Part shown: positions 1-5,386 of the stretch, piece after piece
Position numbering within the stretch: the stretch's first letter is position 1
Layout of the letters: every line of letters begins with the position of its first letter
DNA from: DAIRVC01 sp036803025
GTDB taxonomy: Bacteria > Chloroflexota > Anaerolineae > Anaerolineales > E44-bin32
NCBI GenBank assembly: GCA_036803025.1
Contig: DAIRVC010000172.1
Coordinates: 1-5,386 of the forward strand
Length of the DNA: 5,386 nt
Direction: 5' to 3'
Position numbers and translations under genes: made by a program
Notes under the pieces: model-generated
Database searches by the model: none
The model's input: the letters and a program-made list of their open reading frames with translations, nothing else
What the model was told of the DNA's origin: nothing

Positions 1-1
1 C

Positions 2-7
2 CATAAT
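2..7 (+). promoter_or_regulatory. Possible -10 promoter element
   Basis: CATAAT matches the TATAAT consensus at five of six positions and overlaps the first base of the palindrome. If used, transcription would begin around base 13-15, only about 7-9 bases before the ATG at 22, so the message would be nearly leaderless. That would explain why no Shine-Dalgarno sequence is visible before this gene. The -35 region is outside the window, so this is only a suggestion. The AT-rich stretch could equally be just the operator, with the promoter further upstream. Confidence 0.3.
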
Positions 8-16
8 GTATATACA
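7..16. promoter_or_regulatory. Putative GntR (HutC-type) operator, perfect palindrome
   Basis: The ten bases TGTATATACA form a perfect inverted repeat ending five bases before the regulator's ATG. The inner eight bases, GTATATAC, fit the GT-N-TA-N-AC pattern known for operators of the HutC subfamily of GntR regulators, which is the subfamily of the downstream protein. It is also an AT-rich island in a very GC-rich sequence. The inference is autoregulation: the regulator binds here and represses its own operon until an effector binds its UTRA domain. A second half-site or tandem copy could lie upstream, outside the window. I saw no second copy of this spacing inside the window. Confidence 0.6.
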
Positions 17-21
17 ATCCA

Positions 22-798
22 ATGCCCATCCAGGTGGACCCCTCCAGCTCCACCCCGCTCTATGCCCAGATCCGTGAGCAGTTGCGGCAGCAGGTCCTTT
101 CTGGCACCCTGAAGCCTGGCGACGCGCTCCCGGGCGAGACCCAGATCTCGGCTGAGACGGGGGTTTCACGAATGACGGCGCGCGCCGCCTTGGCGCAGCT
201 CGCGCTCGAGGGATTGGTCATCCGGCGCCGGGGCAAGGGATCGTTTGTGGCCGAGCCCAAGTGGGCGTTTCAGGACCTCCACTTCCCGCTGGCCAGCTAC
301 ACCCAGATGATGGAGCACGCCGGCTTCCACCCGAGGTCCCGCGTCTGCGACCAGCAGGTGACCCCTGCCGAACCCGCCGTCGCCCGGCAGTTGGAGCTCT
401 CCGACGGTGAAGCCGTGATCCACATCGAGCGGCTGCGCAGCGTCAACGACGAGCCCATGTCGCTCGAGTCGTCCTACTACCCCTATGCCCGCTTCCCGGC
501 CCTGGCCGAGGAAGACCTGACTGACCGCAGTCTGTACGCGGTGATCGAGGCCAGGTATGCCGTCATCCCTTCAACCGCTACGCAGACCGTCGAGCTTTCG
601 ATCGCCGGTGCGTACGAGGCCGCCAGGCTGGGGATCCTCGAGGGCACCCCGGTGGCACTCAGTGAGCGGGTCAGCTACTCAGAGGATGGCAGGCCGATGG
701 AGTATACGCGCGTGATCCACCGCGGCGACCGCTTTCGATCCGTCACCCAACTGACGCGGGCCGACCTGCTCAGCCAGACCAGGACAGCCCCGCCATGA
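22..798 (+). CDS. GntR-family transcriptional regulator, HutC type (UTRA domain)
   Basis: A 258-residue DNA-binding regulator, normal length for the HutC subfamily. Residues about 10-76 are the GntR winged helix: the STPLYAQI start is typical, the helix-turn-helix runs about 36-60 (LPGETQISAETGVSR then MTARAALAQL), and the wing carries GLVIRRRGKGSFV. Residues about 95-240 are a UTRA ligand-binding domain, with the ESSYYP motif near 149-154 and RPMEYTRVIHRGDRFR near 224-239. UTRA domains typically bind small sugars, phosphosugars, amino acids or fatty acids. The ATG at 22 puts the winged helix at the usual distance from the N-terminus. No Shine-Dalgarno sequence precedes it. Its TGA overlaps the ATG of the kinase fusion gene (ATGA, 795-798), so the two are probably co-transcribed and translationally coupled, making it the likely local regulator. 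The effector is unknown. Family assignment is secure; target and ligand are inferred. Confidence 0.93.
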   Translation: MPIQVDPSSSTPLYAQIREQLRQQVLSGTLKPGDALPGETQISAETGVSRMTARAALAQLALEGLVIRRRGKGSFVAEPKWAFQDLHFPLASYTQMMEHAGFHPRSRVCDQQVTPAEPAVARQLELSDGEAVIHIERLRSVNDEPMSLESSYYPYARFPALAEEDLTDRSLYAVIEARYAVIPSTATQTVELSIAGAYEAARLGILEGTPVALSERVSYSEDGRPMEYTRVIHRGDRFRSVTQLTRADLLSQTRTAPP

Positions 799-2279
799 AG
801 CGCACCTACCTGATGGCCCTGGACGCCGGCGGAGGCAGCGGCCGCTGCCTGCTCGTGGACACAGCCTCCGGCGACGTCACCACGGCCACCCGCCCCTGGA
901 CCCACCTCCCGGCAATCGGGGGTGGTGGATGGGCGTTCGACCTAGACCTTGAAACGATCTGGAGGGCCCTGGGCCAAGCCGCCAACGAGGCCCTGCAGCG
1001 CGCCGGCGCCGCGCCGGACGAGGTGGCCGGCATCGCCGCGACCAGCATGCGCCACAGCACGGTCGTCCTCGACCGCGCCGGCGGTGTCCTCTTCGCCGCC
1101 CCCAATCGCGACGCGCGCGCGGTCGATGTCAGCACCGATTTGGCCACAGAGCGCGGCGCCGAACTCCATCGCCTGAGCGGACACTGGCCCATCCCGCCTC
1201 TCACCGGCGTCCGGCTGCGCTGGTTGGCCCTGAATACGCCCCAGGTGATCTCAGCTGCCAACTCGGTGCTGAGCCTGAGCGAGTGGATCACCTTCCGTCT
1301 GTGTGACCGCGCCGCATCCGATCTCTCGCATGCCGCCGAGACCCTCATGCTGGATGTGACGCGCGGGGAGTGGTCGAAGGAGGCCATCGCCAGTCTCGAC
1401 CTTCCCTTGAGGATCTTCCCGCGCCTCGAGCCGGCGGGCACGCGCCTGGGCAAGCTCACCAAAGCTTCGGCTACGCACCTGGGCCTGAAGCCAGGCACCC
1501 CCGTCGCGGTCGGCGGGGCGGACACACAGTGCGGCCTGCTTGGCGCGGGAGCCGTCGGCCCCGGCCAGCTTGGGATCATCGCCGGGACCACGGCCCCGAT
1601 GCAGCTGGTCGTCCCCTCGCCCGTGATCGACACGCAGGCCCGGCTATGGACAGGTCGCCACGTGTTGCCCGACTTGTGCGTCCTCGAAGGCATCGCCGGC
1701 AGCATGGGAGAATGCCTCGAATGGATCGCCGGCATCCTGTATGCCGGCGCGCACGATCCTGTCGCGATGCTCGAGGCGGAAGCCTCGCTCGCTCCCGCCG
1801 GCGCCGCCGGTCTGCTATCAACCTTCGGCACGCAGATCTTCGACGGCAGCAACATGGCCTTCCCGCACGGGTATCTCTCCCTGTCACACATGGTGGCGGC
1901 TTCCGACCCGGACCGACGCAGGCATCTGGCCCGGTCGATCCTGGAGGGGCTGGCTTATGGCGTGCGCGCCAATGCCGAGCAGTTGGCGAGCGTCGCAGGC
2001 CTCGGTCAGCCCGGCTATATGCTGGCCGGGGGTCTGTCGCGCAGCGCCGCCTGGGGGCAGATGCTGGCCGACGTCCTCGCTCAGCCGGTGTCCGTCAGCC
2101 GGCTGCCGGACACCAGCGCACTGGGCGCGGCCGTGTGCGCCGGCGTCGGCGCGGGCATCTACCGGACCCTCGCGGAAGGCAGCCGCGCGCTGGCGGGGCC
2201 ATCGCGCACGGTCCTGCCTTCGCCCGAGGCCAGCGAAGCCTACGCGGACATCTACCCGGACTGGCTTCAGCTCCGCACG
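795..2279 (+). other. Module 1: FGGY carbohydrate kinase, closest in character to autoinducer-2 kinase LsrK
   Basis: Residues 1-495 cover both FGGY lobes (N lobe about 4-250, C lobe about 258-455). The family transfers phosphate from ATP to a hydroxyl of a sugar, polyol or related compound. Visible motifs: the first phosphate loop DAGGGSGR (10-17), SMRHSTVVLDRAG (84-96) and NRDARA (104-109), both LsrK-like, the GGADTQCG segment with the presumed catalytic base Asp243, GTT (264-266), and the ADP-binding AGGLSRSAAW (411-420). LsrK phosphorylates linear DPD, the AI-2 precursor; from memory its YLMALDAG, NVDARA and GVGAGI segments line up with this protein. One deviation is Gly13, where family members normally have Thr (DxGT). 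No lsr transporter, lsrF or lsrG homologue is in the window, so an AI-2 role is not supported by context. Another ketose, polyol or sugar acid is equally possible. Confidence 0.88.
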
Positions 2280-4712
2280 GCGCGGTCCTCCGGGGATGCG
2301 GCCGCGGCCGGCCTGTTGCTGCGGGGTGTGGGCGCAGTGCAAGACGAGAGCCCTGTCCCTCAGGAGGACCGTTTCCGCCCACGGCTGCTCATCACGGCGC
2401 CGATGGATGAAGATTCGATCGCCCGCCTGCGCTCTCTGGGCGACGTCACCTACCAGGACTACCGCGAGACCTACCAGGTCCTCACCGGGGATGATCTGGT
2501 CGAGGCGCTCAAGGGCAAGCACGTCCTCGTTTCCGAAGTGGACGTCGTCGATGCGGAGGTGCTGGAGAAGTCTCCTGATCTGCGTCTGGTGGCTTCCTGT
2601 CGCGGCAATCCGGTCAACATCGATATCGAAGCCTGCACGGCCTACGGGGTGCCGGTGCTCAATGCCCCCGGTCGCAACGCCGATGCGGTCGCCGATCTGG
2701 CGGTCTCATTCATGCTGATGCTGGCCCGCAAACTCGTTCCGGCCGCGGGCTTCCTGCACGACCCGGACGGCGAACCTGGCGACCTGGCGCGCATGGGTGC
2801 GGCTCACAGCCAGTTCGAGGGCATCGAGCTTTGGCGCAAGACGATCGGCCTGATCGGCATGGGGGCCGTCGGCCGGGGAGTCATCCGGCGTGTGCTGGCC
2901 TTCGGGTCGCGTGTCCTTGTGTACGACCCGTATGTCCCGCCTCAACAGGTGAGGCTGGCCGGCGCGGAACCGGTCTCGCTGGCCAGGCTGCTCCAGGAAA
3001 GCGACTTCGTCAGCCTGCACGCTCGCGTCACCGAGGAGACCACCGGGATGCTGGGCGCGGTTGAGCTCGCCTCCATGAAGCCCGGCGCCTTCCTGATCAA
3101 CACCGCCCGCGCGGCGCTCATCGACGAAAGCGCATTGGCTGAGGCGCTTCGCTCCGGGCATCTGGCCGGCGCGGCCCTGGATGTCTTCTCGGTCGAGCCT
3201 CCCGGGGCCGGCGACCCGTTGCTGAGCCTTCCGAACGTGATTGCTACGCCGCACATCGGCGGGAACACCTTCGACGTCTCAGCCCACCAGGGACAGATCA
3301 TCGCCGACGAGTTGGAGCGGATCCTGGTTGGTAAGGAGCCGCGCTACCTGGTCAACCCGCAGGCTTATGACGACCGCCTGTGGACACGAACCCGTCCCGC
3401 CCCGAGCGAAGAGACGCGTTCACGGCTCCGCATCCAGGGCGGGCCCGCGATCAGCGACCTGGATGCCCGCCCATCCAATCGGACGGTTGAAACACGCGAA
3501 CCGACGCAGATCCCATCCGCCGCGCGCGAAGCCACCGTTGTGGGAGCAGGGAGCACAACCATGAACACGACCGCCGTCCTTCAAGCCATCCTGCACGAGT
3601 TCCTCTCCAACAGCGAGAAGGACCCCGCGCTGCTGGCCTTTGCTGCGGATCGCGCCTTCGTCATGCACTACGGCTTGACGGACGCCAATCTTGATTTCCA
3701 TATGGTTTTCAACAACGGCAAGGCCGAGGCCGGGATGGGGGCGCCCCCGGGGACGCCGGACCTGACACTCAAGATGAAGGCCGAGGTCTTCGACGGCATG
3801 ATGACCGGCAAGATCAACGCCATGCGCGCCGCGCTCGGGGGCCGGATGAAGTTCAGCGGCGACACCGCCAAAGCGATGCAGATGCAGCGCATCCAGAAGG
3901 ACATCATGCGCTTGTACAGCGAGGCCCGGCAGCGGATCGGGGACCCCGGCGATCTCTCCCAGCTGGGCCCCGCCCCTGCGCGGCCCGCCGCACCGGCCGC
4001 CGCGGCTGCGGCGCCCCTCCGTGCCGCGCCGCAGCCGCGCCCGAGCGAAGCGCGAACCGCCATCGCGCAACTGGCCGGGGATCCGCGCCTCGAGCTGGCA
4101 GAAGCCGTTCGCGAGCTGTACGAGCAGAAGCTGATCACCGCCACCGGCGGCAACCTCAGCCTGCGCATCCCGGACCACCCCGATGAGCTGTGGATCACCC
4201 CCTCGGCGATGTTCAAGGGCGACCTGCAACCCGACATCATGGTGTGCATCGACCTTCGGGGGGAGTGCCTGGATGCGGATGCCGCCACGCCCTCCAGTGA
4301 ACGGTTGGTGCACACTGAGATTCTCAAGGCGCGGCCGGACCTGCAGGCGGTCATCCACACCCATGCGCCTTGGGCGACGCTCCTGGCCCTCACCGAAACC
4401 CCTTTCCTGCCCATCGGCACCGAGGCGGCGTTCATCGGCCAGATCCCGCGCGTGCCCTTCATCATGCCCGGGACGCGTGAGCTGGCCGAGGCCGTCGCCA
4501 GGGCACTGGGCGAGAACGGTGTGGCCGTCCTGATGCAGAACCATGGGCTGGTCGTCGCCGGCTCGAGCCTGCGGCGCGCGGCCAGCACGACCGAGGTGAT
4601 CGAGCGGACCTCGGAACTCATCCTGCGCTGCCTGACCCTCGGCAAGCAACCGCCGACGCTTCCGCCGGAGGTCGTCCAATCGCTACGCGAGATCGGGCAG
4701 ATGATGGCCTGA
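795..4712 (+). CDS. Four-module fusion: LsrK-like FGGY kinase / D-2-hydroxyacid dehydrogenase / SCP2 domain / class II aldolase
   Basis: One open frame of 1305 codons. Modules in order: FGGY carbohydrate kinase (residues 1-495), D-isomer-specific 2-hydroxyacid dehydrogenase (528-862), SCP2 sterol-carrier-like domain (923-1050) and class II aldolase/adducin domain (1096-1300). Three linkers separate them: about 496-527, an Arg/Pro/Ser/Thr/Glu-rich one at 863-922, and an Ala/Pro-rich one at 1056-1086. In most bacteria such domains are separate proteins of about 500, 330, 110 and 220 residues. There is no signal peptide or membrane segment, so the protein should be cytoplasmic. The first ATG gives the expected N-terminus (MKRTYLMALDAG, as in LsrK). 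It overlaps the regulator's stop by four bases, and a weak AGGA sits at 781-784. The chain probably channels one sugar or sugar-acid degradation route. An ATG at codon 923 with its own GGAG suggests the C-terminal half may also be made separately. Module assignments are strong; pathway and substrate are unknown. A misassembly or sequencing error joining separate genes cannot be fully excluded. Confidence 0.9.
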   Translation: MKRTYLMALDAGGGSGRCLLVDTASGDVTTATRPWTHLPAIGGGGWAFDLDLETIWRALGQAANEALQRAGAAPDEVAGIAATSMRHSTVVLDRAGGVLFAAPNRDARAVDVSTDLATERGAELHRLSGHWPIPPLTGVRLRWLALNTPQVISAANSVLSLSEWITFRLCDRAASDLSHAAETLMLDVTRGEWSKEAIASLDLPLRIFPRLEPAGTRLGKLTKASATHLGLKPGTPVAVGGADTQCGLLGAGAVGPGQLGIIAGTTAPMQLVVPSPVIDTQARLWTGRHVLPDLCVLEGIAGSMGECLEWIAGILYAGAHDPVAMLEAEASLAPAGAAGLLSTFGTQIFDGSNMAFPHGYLSLSHMVAASDPDRRRHLARSILEGLAYGVRANAEQLASVAGLGQPGYMLAGGLSRSAAWGQMLADVLAQPVSVSRLPDTSALGAAVCAGVGAGIYRTLAEGSRALAGPSRTVLPSPEASEAYADIYPDWLQLRTARSSGDAAAAGLLLRGVGAVQDESPVPQEDRFRPRLLITAPMDEDSIARLRSLGDVTYQDYRETYQVLTGDDLVEALKGKHVLVSEVDVVDAEVLEKSPDLRLVASCRGNPVNIDIEACTAYGVPVLNAPGRNADAVADLAVSFMLMLARKLVPAAGFLHDPDGEPGDLARMGAAHSQFEGIELWRKTIGLIGMGAVGRGVIRRVLAFGSRVLVYDPYVPPQQVRLAGAEPVSLARLLQESDFVSLHARVTEETTGMLGAVELASMKPGAFLINTARAALIDESALAEALRSGHLAGAALDVFSVEPPGAGDPLLSLPNVIATPHIGGNTFDVSAHQGQIIADELERILVGKEPRYLVNPQAYDDRLWTRTRPAPSEETRSRLRIQGGPAISDLDARPSNRTVETREPTQIPSAAREATVVGAGSTTMNTTAVLQAILHEFLSNSEKDPALLAFAADRAFVMHYGLTDANLDFHMVFNNGKAEAGMGAPPGTPDLTLKMKAEVFDGMMTGKINAMRAALGGRMKFSGDTAKAMQMQRIQKDIMRLYSEARQRIGDPGDLSQLGPAPARPAAPAAAAAAPLRAAPQPRPSEARTAIAQLAGDPRLELAEAVRELYEQKLITATGGNLSLRIPDHPDELWITPSAMFKGDLQPDIMVCIDLRGECLDADAATPSSERLVHTEILKARPDLQAVIHTHAPWATLLALTETPFLPIGTEAAFIGQIPRVPFIMPGTRELAEAVARALGENGVAVLMQNHGLVVAGSSLRRAASTTEVIERTSELILRCLTLGKQPPTLPPEVVQSLREIGQMMA
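2376..3380 (+). other. Module 2: NAD-dependent D-2-hydroxyacid dehydrogenase (PGDH-like, no ACT domain)
   Basis: Residues 528-862 form a complete D-isomer-specific 2-hydroxyacid dehydrogenase, interconverting a 2-hydroxyacid and a 2-ketoacid with NAD(H). The substrate domain (528-640) includes CRGNPVNID (602-610) and VPVLNAPGRNADAVAD (619-634). The Rossmann motif is GLIGMGAVG (685-693), with Asp711 at the end of the next strand predicting NAD over NADP. The family's catalytic Arg, Glu and His are present: Arg772 in NTARAALID, Glu801 in VEPP and His820 in TPHIGGNT. It lacks the regulatory C-terminal ACT domain of many serine-pathway 3-phosphoglycerate dehydrogenases, and its catabolic neighbours argue against a serine biosynthesis role. 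No convincing start codon with a ribosome site precedes its first strand (RPRLLITAP), which supports a true fusion to the kinase. The actual hydroxyacid is unknown. Confidence 0.9.
3381..3560 (+). other. Low-complexity interdomain linker with relaxed codon use
   Basis: Residues 863-922 match no domain I recognise and are rich in Arg, Pro, Ser, Thr and Glu. By hand count about 42 of 61 codons here end in G or C, against roughly 50 of 60 in a stretch of the dehydrogenase module (from about base 2865). The more relaxed third positions, plus a ribosome-site-like GGAG near its 3' end, make it look like a former intergenic region or gene tail that became translated. This is inference; a disordered linker under weak selection would look the same. 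Confidence 0.5.
3550..3563 (+). promoter_or_regulatory. Possible internal ribosome binding site and start codon (Met923)
   Basis: GGAG at 3550-3553 (within AGGGAG 3548-3553) lies seven bases before an in-frame ATG at 3561, a normal Shine-Dalgarno geometry. A second GGGAG is at 3542-3546. The ATG is precisely at the N-terminal edge of the SCP2 domain (MNTTAVLQAIL). Initiation here would give a 383-residue SCP2-aldolase protein beside or instead of the full-length chain. It could also be the relic of a separate ancestral gene's start. Confidence 0.45.
3561..3944 (+). other. Module 3: SCP2 sterol-carrier-like domain
   Basis: Residues 923-1050 resemble the SCP2 sterol-binding fold, a small alpha/beta domain with a hydrophobic tunnel that binds lipids or other apolar ligands. 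Supporting segments are the strand LDFHMVFNNGKAEAGMG (966-982), PDLTLKMKAEVFDGMMTGKI (988-1007), and the typical ending in which a Gly-Lys/Ala helix is followed by GGRMKFSGDTAKAMQMQRI (1015-1033). The domain has no catalytic residues known to me. Similar stand-alone bacterial domains are common, but its place between a sugar-type dehydrogenase and an aldolase is unusual. It may act as a substrate-binding or scaffold module. Confidence 0.78.
3960..4052 (+). other. Ala/Pro-rich flexible linker
   Basis: Residues 1056-1086 are almost entirely Ala, Pro, Arg and Gln, including a run of six alanines and several Pro-Ala repeats. Such segments are typical flexible tethers between catalytic domains, as in lipoyl-domain linkers of 2-oxoacid dehydrogenase complexes. 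The DNA is extremely GC-rich here and contains short imperfect GCCGC/GCGGC inverted repeats, which I attribute to codon composition rather than to a regulatory hairpin. Confidence 0.7.
4080..4694 (+). other. Module 4: class II aldolase/adducin domain (zinc aldolase, epimerase or decarboxylase)
   Basis: Residues 1096-1300 are a complete class II aldolase-fold domain, as in L-fuculose-1-phosphate aldolase, L-ribulose-5-phosphate 4-epimerase and the OtnC-type 3-oxo-tetronate-4-phosphate decarboxylases. The phosphate-binding loop is TATGGNLSLR (1115-1124). SSE (1167-1169) places Glu1169 at the position of the catalytic Glu73 of FucA. HTH (1188-1190) provides zinc ligands His1188 and His1190, and NHG (1249-1251) provides the third, His1250. 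All active-site positions expected of an active enzyme are present, unlike in non-catalytic adducins. The fold alone does not tell whether it cleaves, decarboxylates or epimerises. The frame ends ATGATGGCCTGA and is followed closely by the AOR gene. Confidence 0.9.
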
Positions 4713-4722
4713 TCCGCAGGGC

Positions 4723-4728
4723 AGGAGG
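4723..4728 (+). promoter_or_regulatory. Strong Shine-Dalgarno for the AOR-family gene
   Basis: AGGAGG, a perfect core Shine-Dalgarno, stands five bases before the ATG at 4734 within the 21-base gap after the fusion gene. It is clearly the best ribosome site in the window and fixes the start of the downstream gene. The short gap holds no terminator, so the genes are very probably co-transcribed. Confidence 0.85.
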
Positions 4729-4733
4729 CCGCC

Positions 4734-5386
4734 ATGCCAAACGGCTGCTGGCAGAAGATCGCGCACGTGGACCTCACCGGTTCCACCGTTGAAGTGGAGA
4801 CGCCGCCGGAACGGTTCTACCGGGACTACCTGGGCGGGTACGGGCTGGCGGCGCACTTCCTTTATGAGCGCATCCCCGCCGGCGCGGATCCGCTCGGCCC
4901 GCAGAACATCCTGGCATTCCTGCCCGGGCTGCTGACAGGGTCCGGTGCGCTCTTCAGCGGGCGCTTCATGGTCGCAGCCCGATCCCCTCTGACCGGGGCT
5001 TGGGGCGACAGCAACGGGGGCGGGGATTTCGGCCCGGCGCTGCACGGGGCCGGGATCGACGGCCTGTTCGTGCGCGGCGCGGCGCCCGAGCCGGTCTACC
5101 TGATGGTCTCTCCGCAAGCGATCGAAATCCGCCCGGCGGCACACTTGTGGGGCCTGGACGTCCGCCAGACCGAGGCACGGCTGCGCGCCGACCTCGGACC
5201 GGACATCAAGGTCGCCTGCATCGGTCCGGCGGGCGAGCGCCTTTCCCTGATCTCCGGGATCGTCAACGACGACGGGCGTGTCGCCGCCCGCTGTGGGCTG
5301 GGCGCCGTCATGGGGTCAAAGAACCTCAAGGCCGTGGTTGCGCGCGGCAAGGCGCGGCCTCCCCAGGCGAATCCCGCCGCCTTCAA
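4734..5386 (+). CDS. Aldehyde:ferredoxin oxidoreductase family protein, N-terminal part (cut by window edge)
   Basis: An open frame of 217 full codons with no stop before the window ends; complete family members are usually about 600-700 residues. It matches the AOR N-terminal domain, which binds the bis-pterin tungsten (rarely molybdenum) cofactor. Visible signatures are the start (VDLTG, then YLGGYGLAAHFLYE at 32-45), SGRF (75-78), ARSPLTG (82-88), DSNGGGDFGPALHGAGIDG (92-110), IGPAGE, and GRVAARCGLGAVMGSKNLKAV near the C-terminal end of the visible part. The cysteines binding the [4Fe-4S] cluster lie later in the family and are outside the window. Family members oxidise aldehydes to acids with ferredoxin as acceptor, are oxygen-sensitive and usually cytoplasmic. 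Behind an aldolase, it may oxidise the aldehyde product. The family also contains formaldehyde, glyceraldehyde-3-phosphate and uncharacterised tungsten oxidoreductases, so the substrate is open. Confidence 0.93.
   Translation, partial: MPNGCWQKIAHVDLTGSTVEVETPPERFYRDYLGGYGLAAHFLYERIPAGADPLGPQNILAFLPGLLTGSGALFSGRFMVAARSPLTGAWGDSNGGGDFGPALHGAGIDGLFVRGAAPEPVYLMVSPQAIEIRPAAHLWGLDVRQTEARLRADLGPDIKVACIGPAGERLSLISGIVNDDGRVAARCGLGAVMGSKNLKAVVARGKARPPQANPAAF

Noticed and set aside
806..1891. Minus-strand open frame (361 codons) opposite the kinase and plus-strand off-frame ones at 1370-2410 and 1741-2718
   Set aside because: All overlap the well-supported kinase or dehydrogenase coding sequence, have Arg/Pro/Ser-biased composition and contain no recognisable domain.
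2376..3380. Assigning the dehydrogenase as serA (3-phosphoglycerate dehydrogenase of serine synthesis)
   Set aside because: Catalytic residues are shared by the entire D-2-hydroxyacid dehydrogenase family, there is no ACT domain, and the neighbours are catabolic. A symbol would overstate what can be seen.
3561..3564. ATGA at 3561-3564, where an off-frame reading (3241-3564) ends at the putative internal start, suggesting a relic four-base gene overlap as at 795-798
   Set aside because: Any ATG followed by A creates this, a one-in-four chance, and the off-frame translation resembles no dehydrogenase tail. Not enough to claim a frameshifted ancestor.
3990..4045. GC-rich inverted repeats that might form a hairpin or terminator
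   Set aside because: They lie within the Ala/Pro linker codons of an uninterrupted frame, are imperfect and lack a following T run; codon composition explains them.
3420..4679. Long minus-strand open frame (419 codons) opposite the SCP2-aldolase region, and a similar overlapping one at 3668-4786
   Set aside because: The plus-strand frame has clear domains and catalytic motifs. The antisense translations show no family motifs and are Arg/Gly/Ala-rich, as expected of shadows in GC-rich DNA.
1..5386. Window length equals that of phage phiX174
   Set aside because: The content is GC-rich bacterial metabolic genes with no phage gene, so the length match is coincidence.
1..5386. tRNA, rRNA, CRISPR array, insertion sequence or long direct repeat
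   Set aside because: Reading through the window showed nearly continuous plus-strand coding and no repeat array, transposase motif or tRNA-like cloverleaf.

Overview
This GC-rich window (well over 60% G+C by eye) comes from a bacterium and reads as one tightly packed plus-strand operon. It holds a GntR-family regulator, one very long multidomain catabolic enzyme, and the 5' part of an aldehyde:ferredoxin oxidoreductase (AOR) family gene that runs off the right edge. An AOR-family gene points to an anaerobic or microaerobic host. The combination of high GC, an LsrK-like kinase and an AOR would suit a Chloroflexota (Anaerolineae-like) or similar genome, but this lineage guess is weak and rests on no marker gene.

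Layout: bases 1-21 are the end of a promoter region. It contains a perfect 10-bp palindrome (7-16) that fits the operator pattern of HutC-type GntR regulators. Bases 22-798 encode that regulator (winged helix plus UTRA effector domain). Its stop codon overlaps the start of the next gene in an ATGA. Bases 795-4712 form one uninterrupted 1305-codon frame that encodes, in order, an LsrK-like FGGY kinase, an NAD-type D-2-hydroxyacid dehydrogenase, an SCP2 lipid-binding domain and a class II (zinc) aldolase. All three catalytic modules keep their main catalytic residues. After a 21-base gap with a strong Shine-Dalgarno sequence, bases 4734-5386 encode the N-terminal 217 residues of the AOR-family protein. 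No noncoding stretch is longer than about 21 bases, and no RNA gene, mobile element, CRISPR array or terminator was seen.

Likely joint role (inference): the regulator senses a sugar or phosphosugar and controls a catabolic route. The kinase phosphorylates a polyol, ketose or sugar acid. The dehydrogenase interconverts a 2-hydroxyacid and a 2-ketoacid. The aldolase module cleaves, decarboxylates or epimerises a phosphorylated intermediate. The AOR could oxidise an aldehyde released by cleavage and pass electrons to ferredoxin. The substrate cannot be read from the sequence. The main novelty is the four-module single chain, together with a possible internal translation start that would also make the SCP2-aldolase half as a separate protein.
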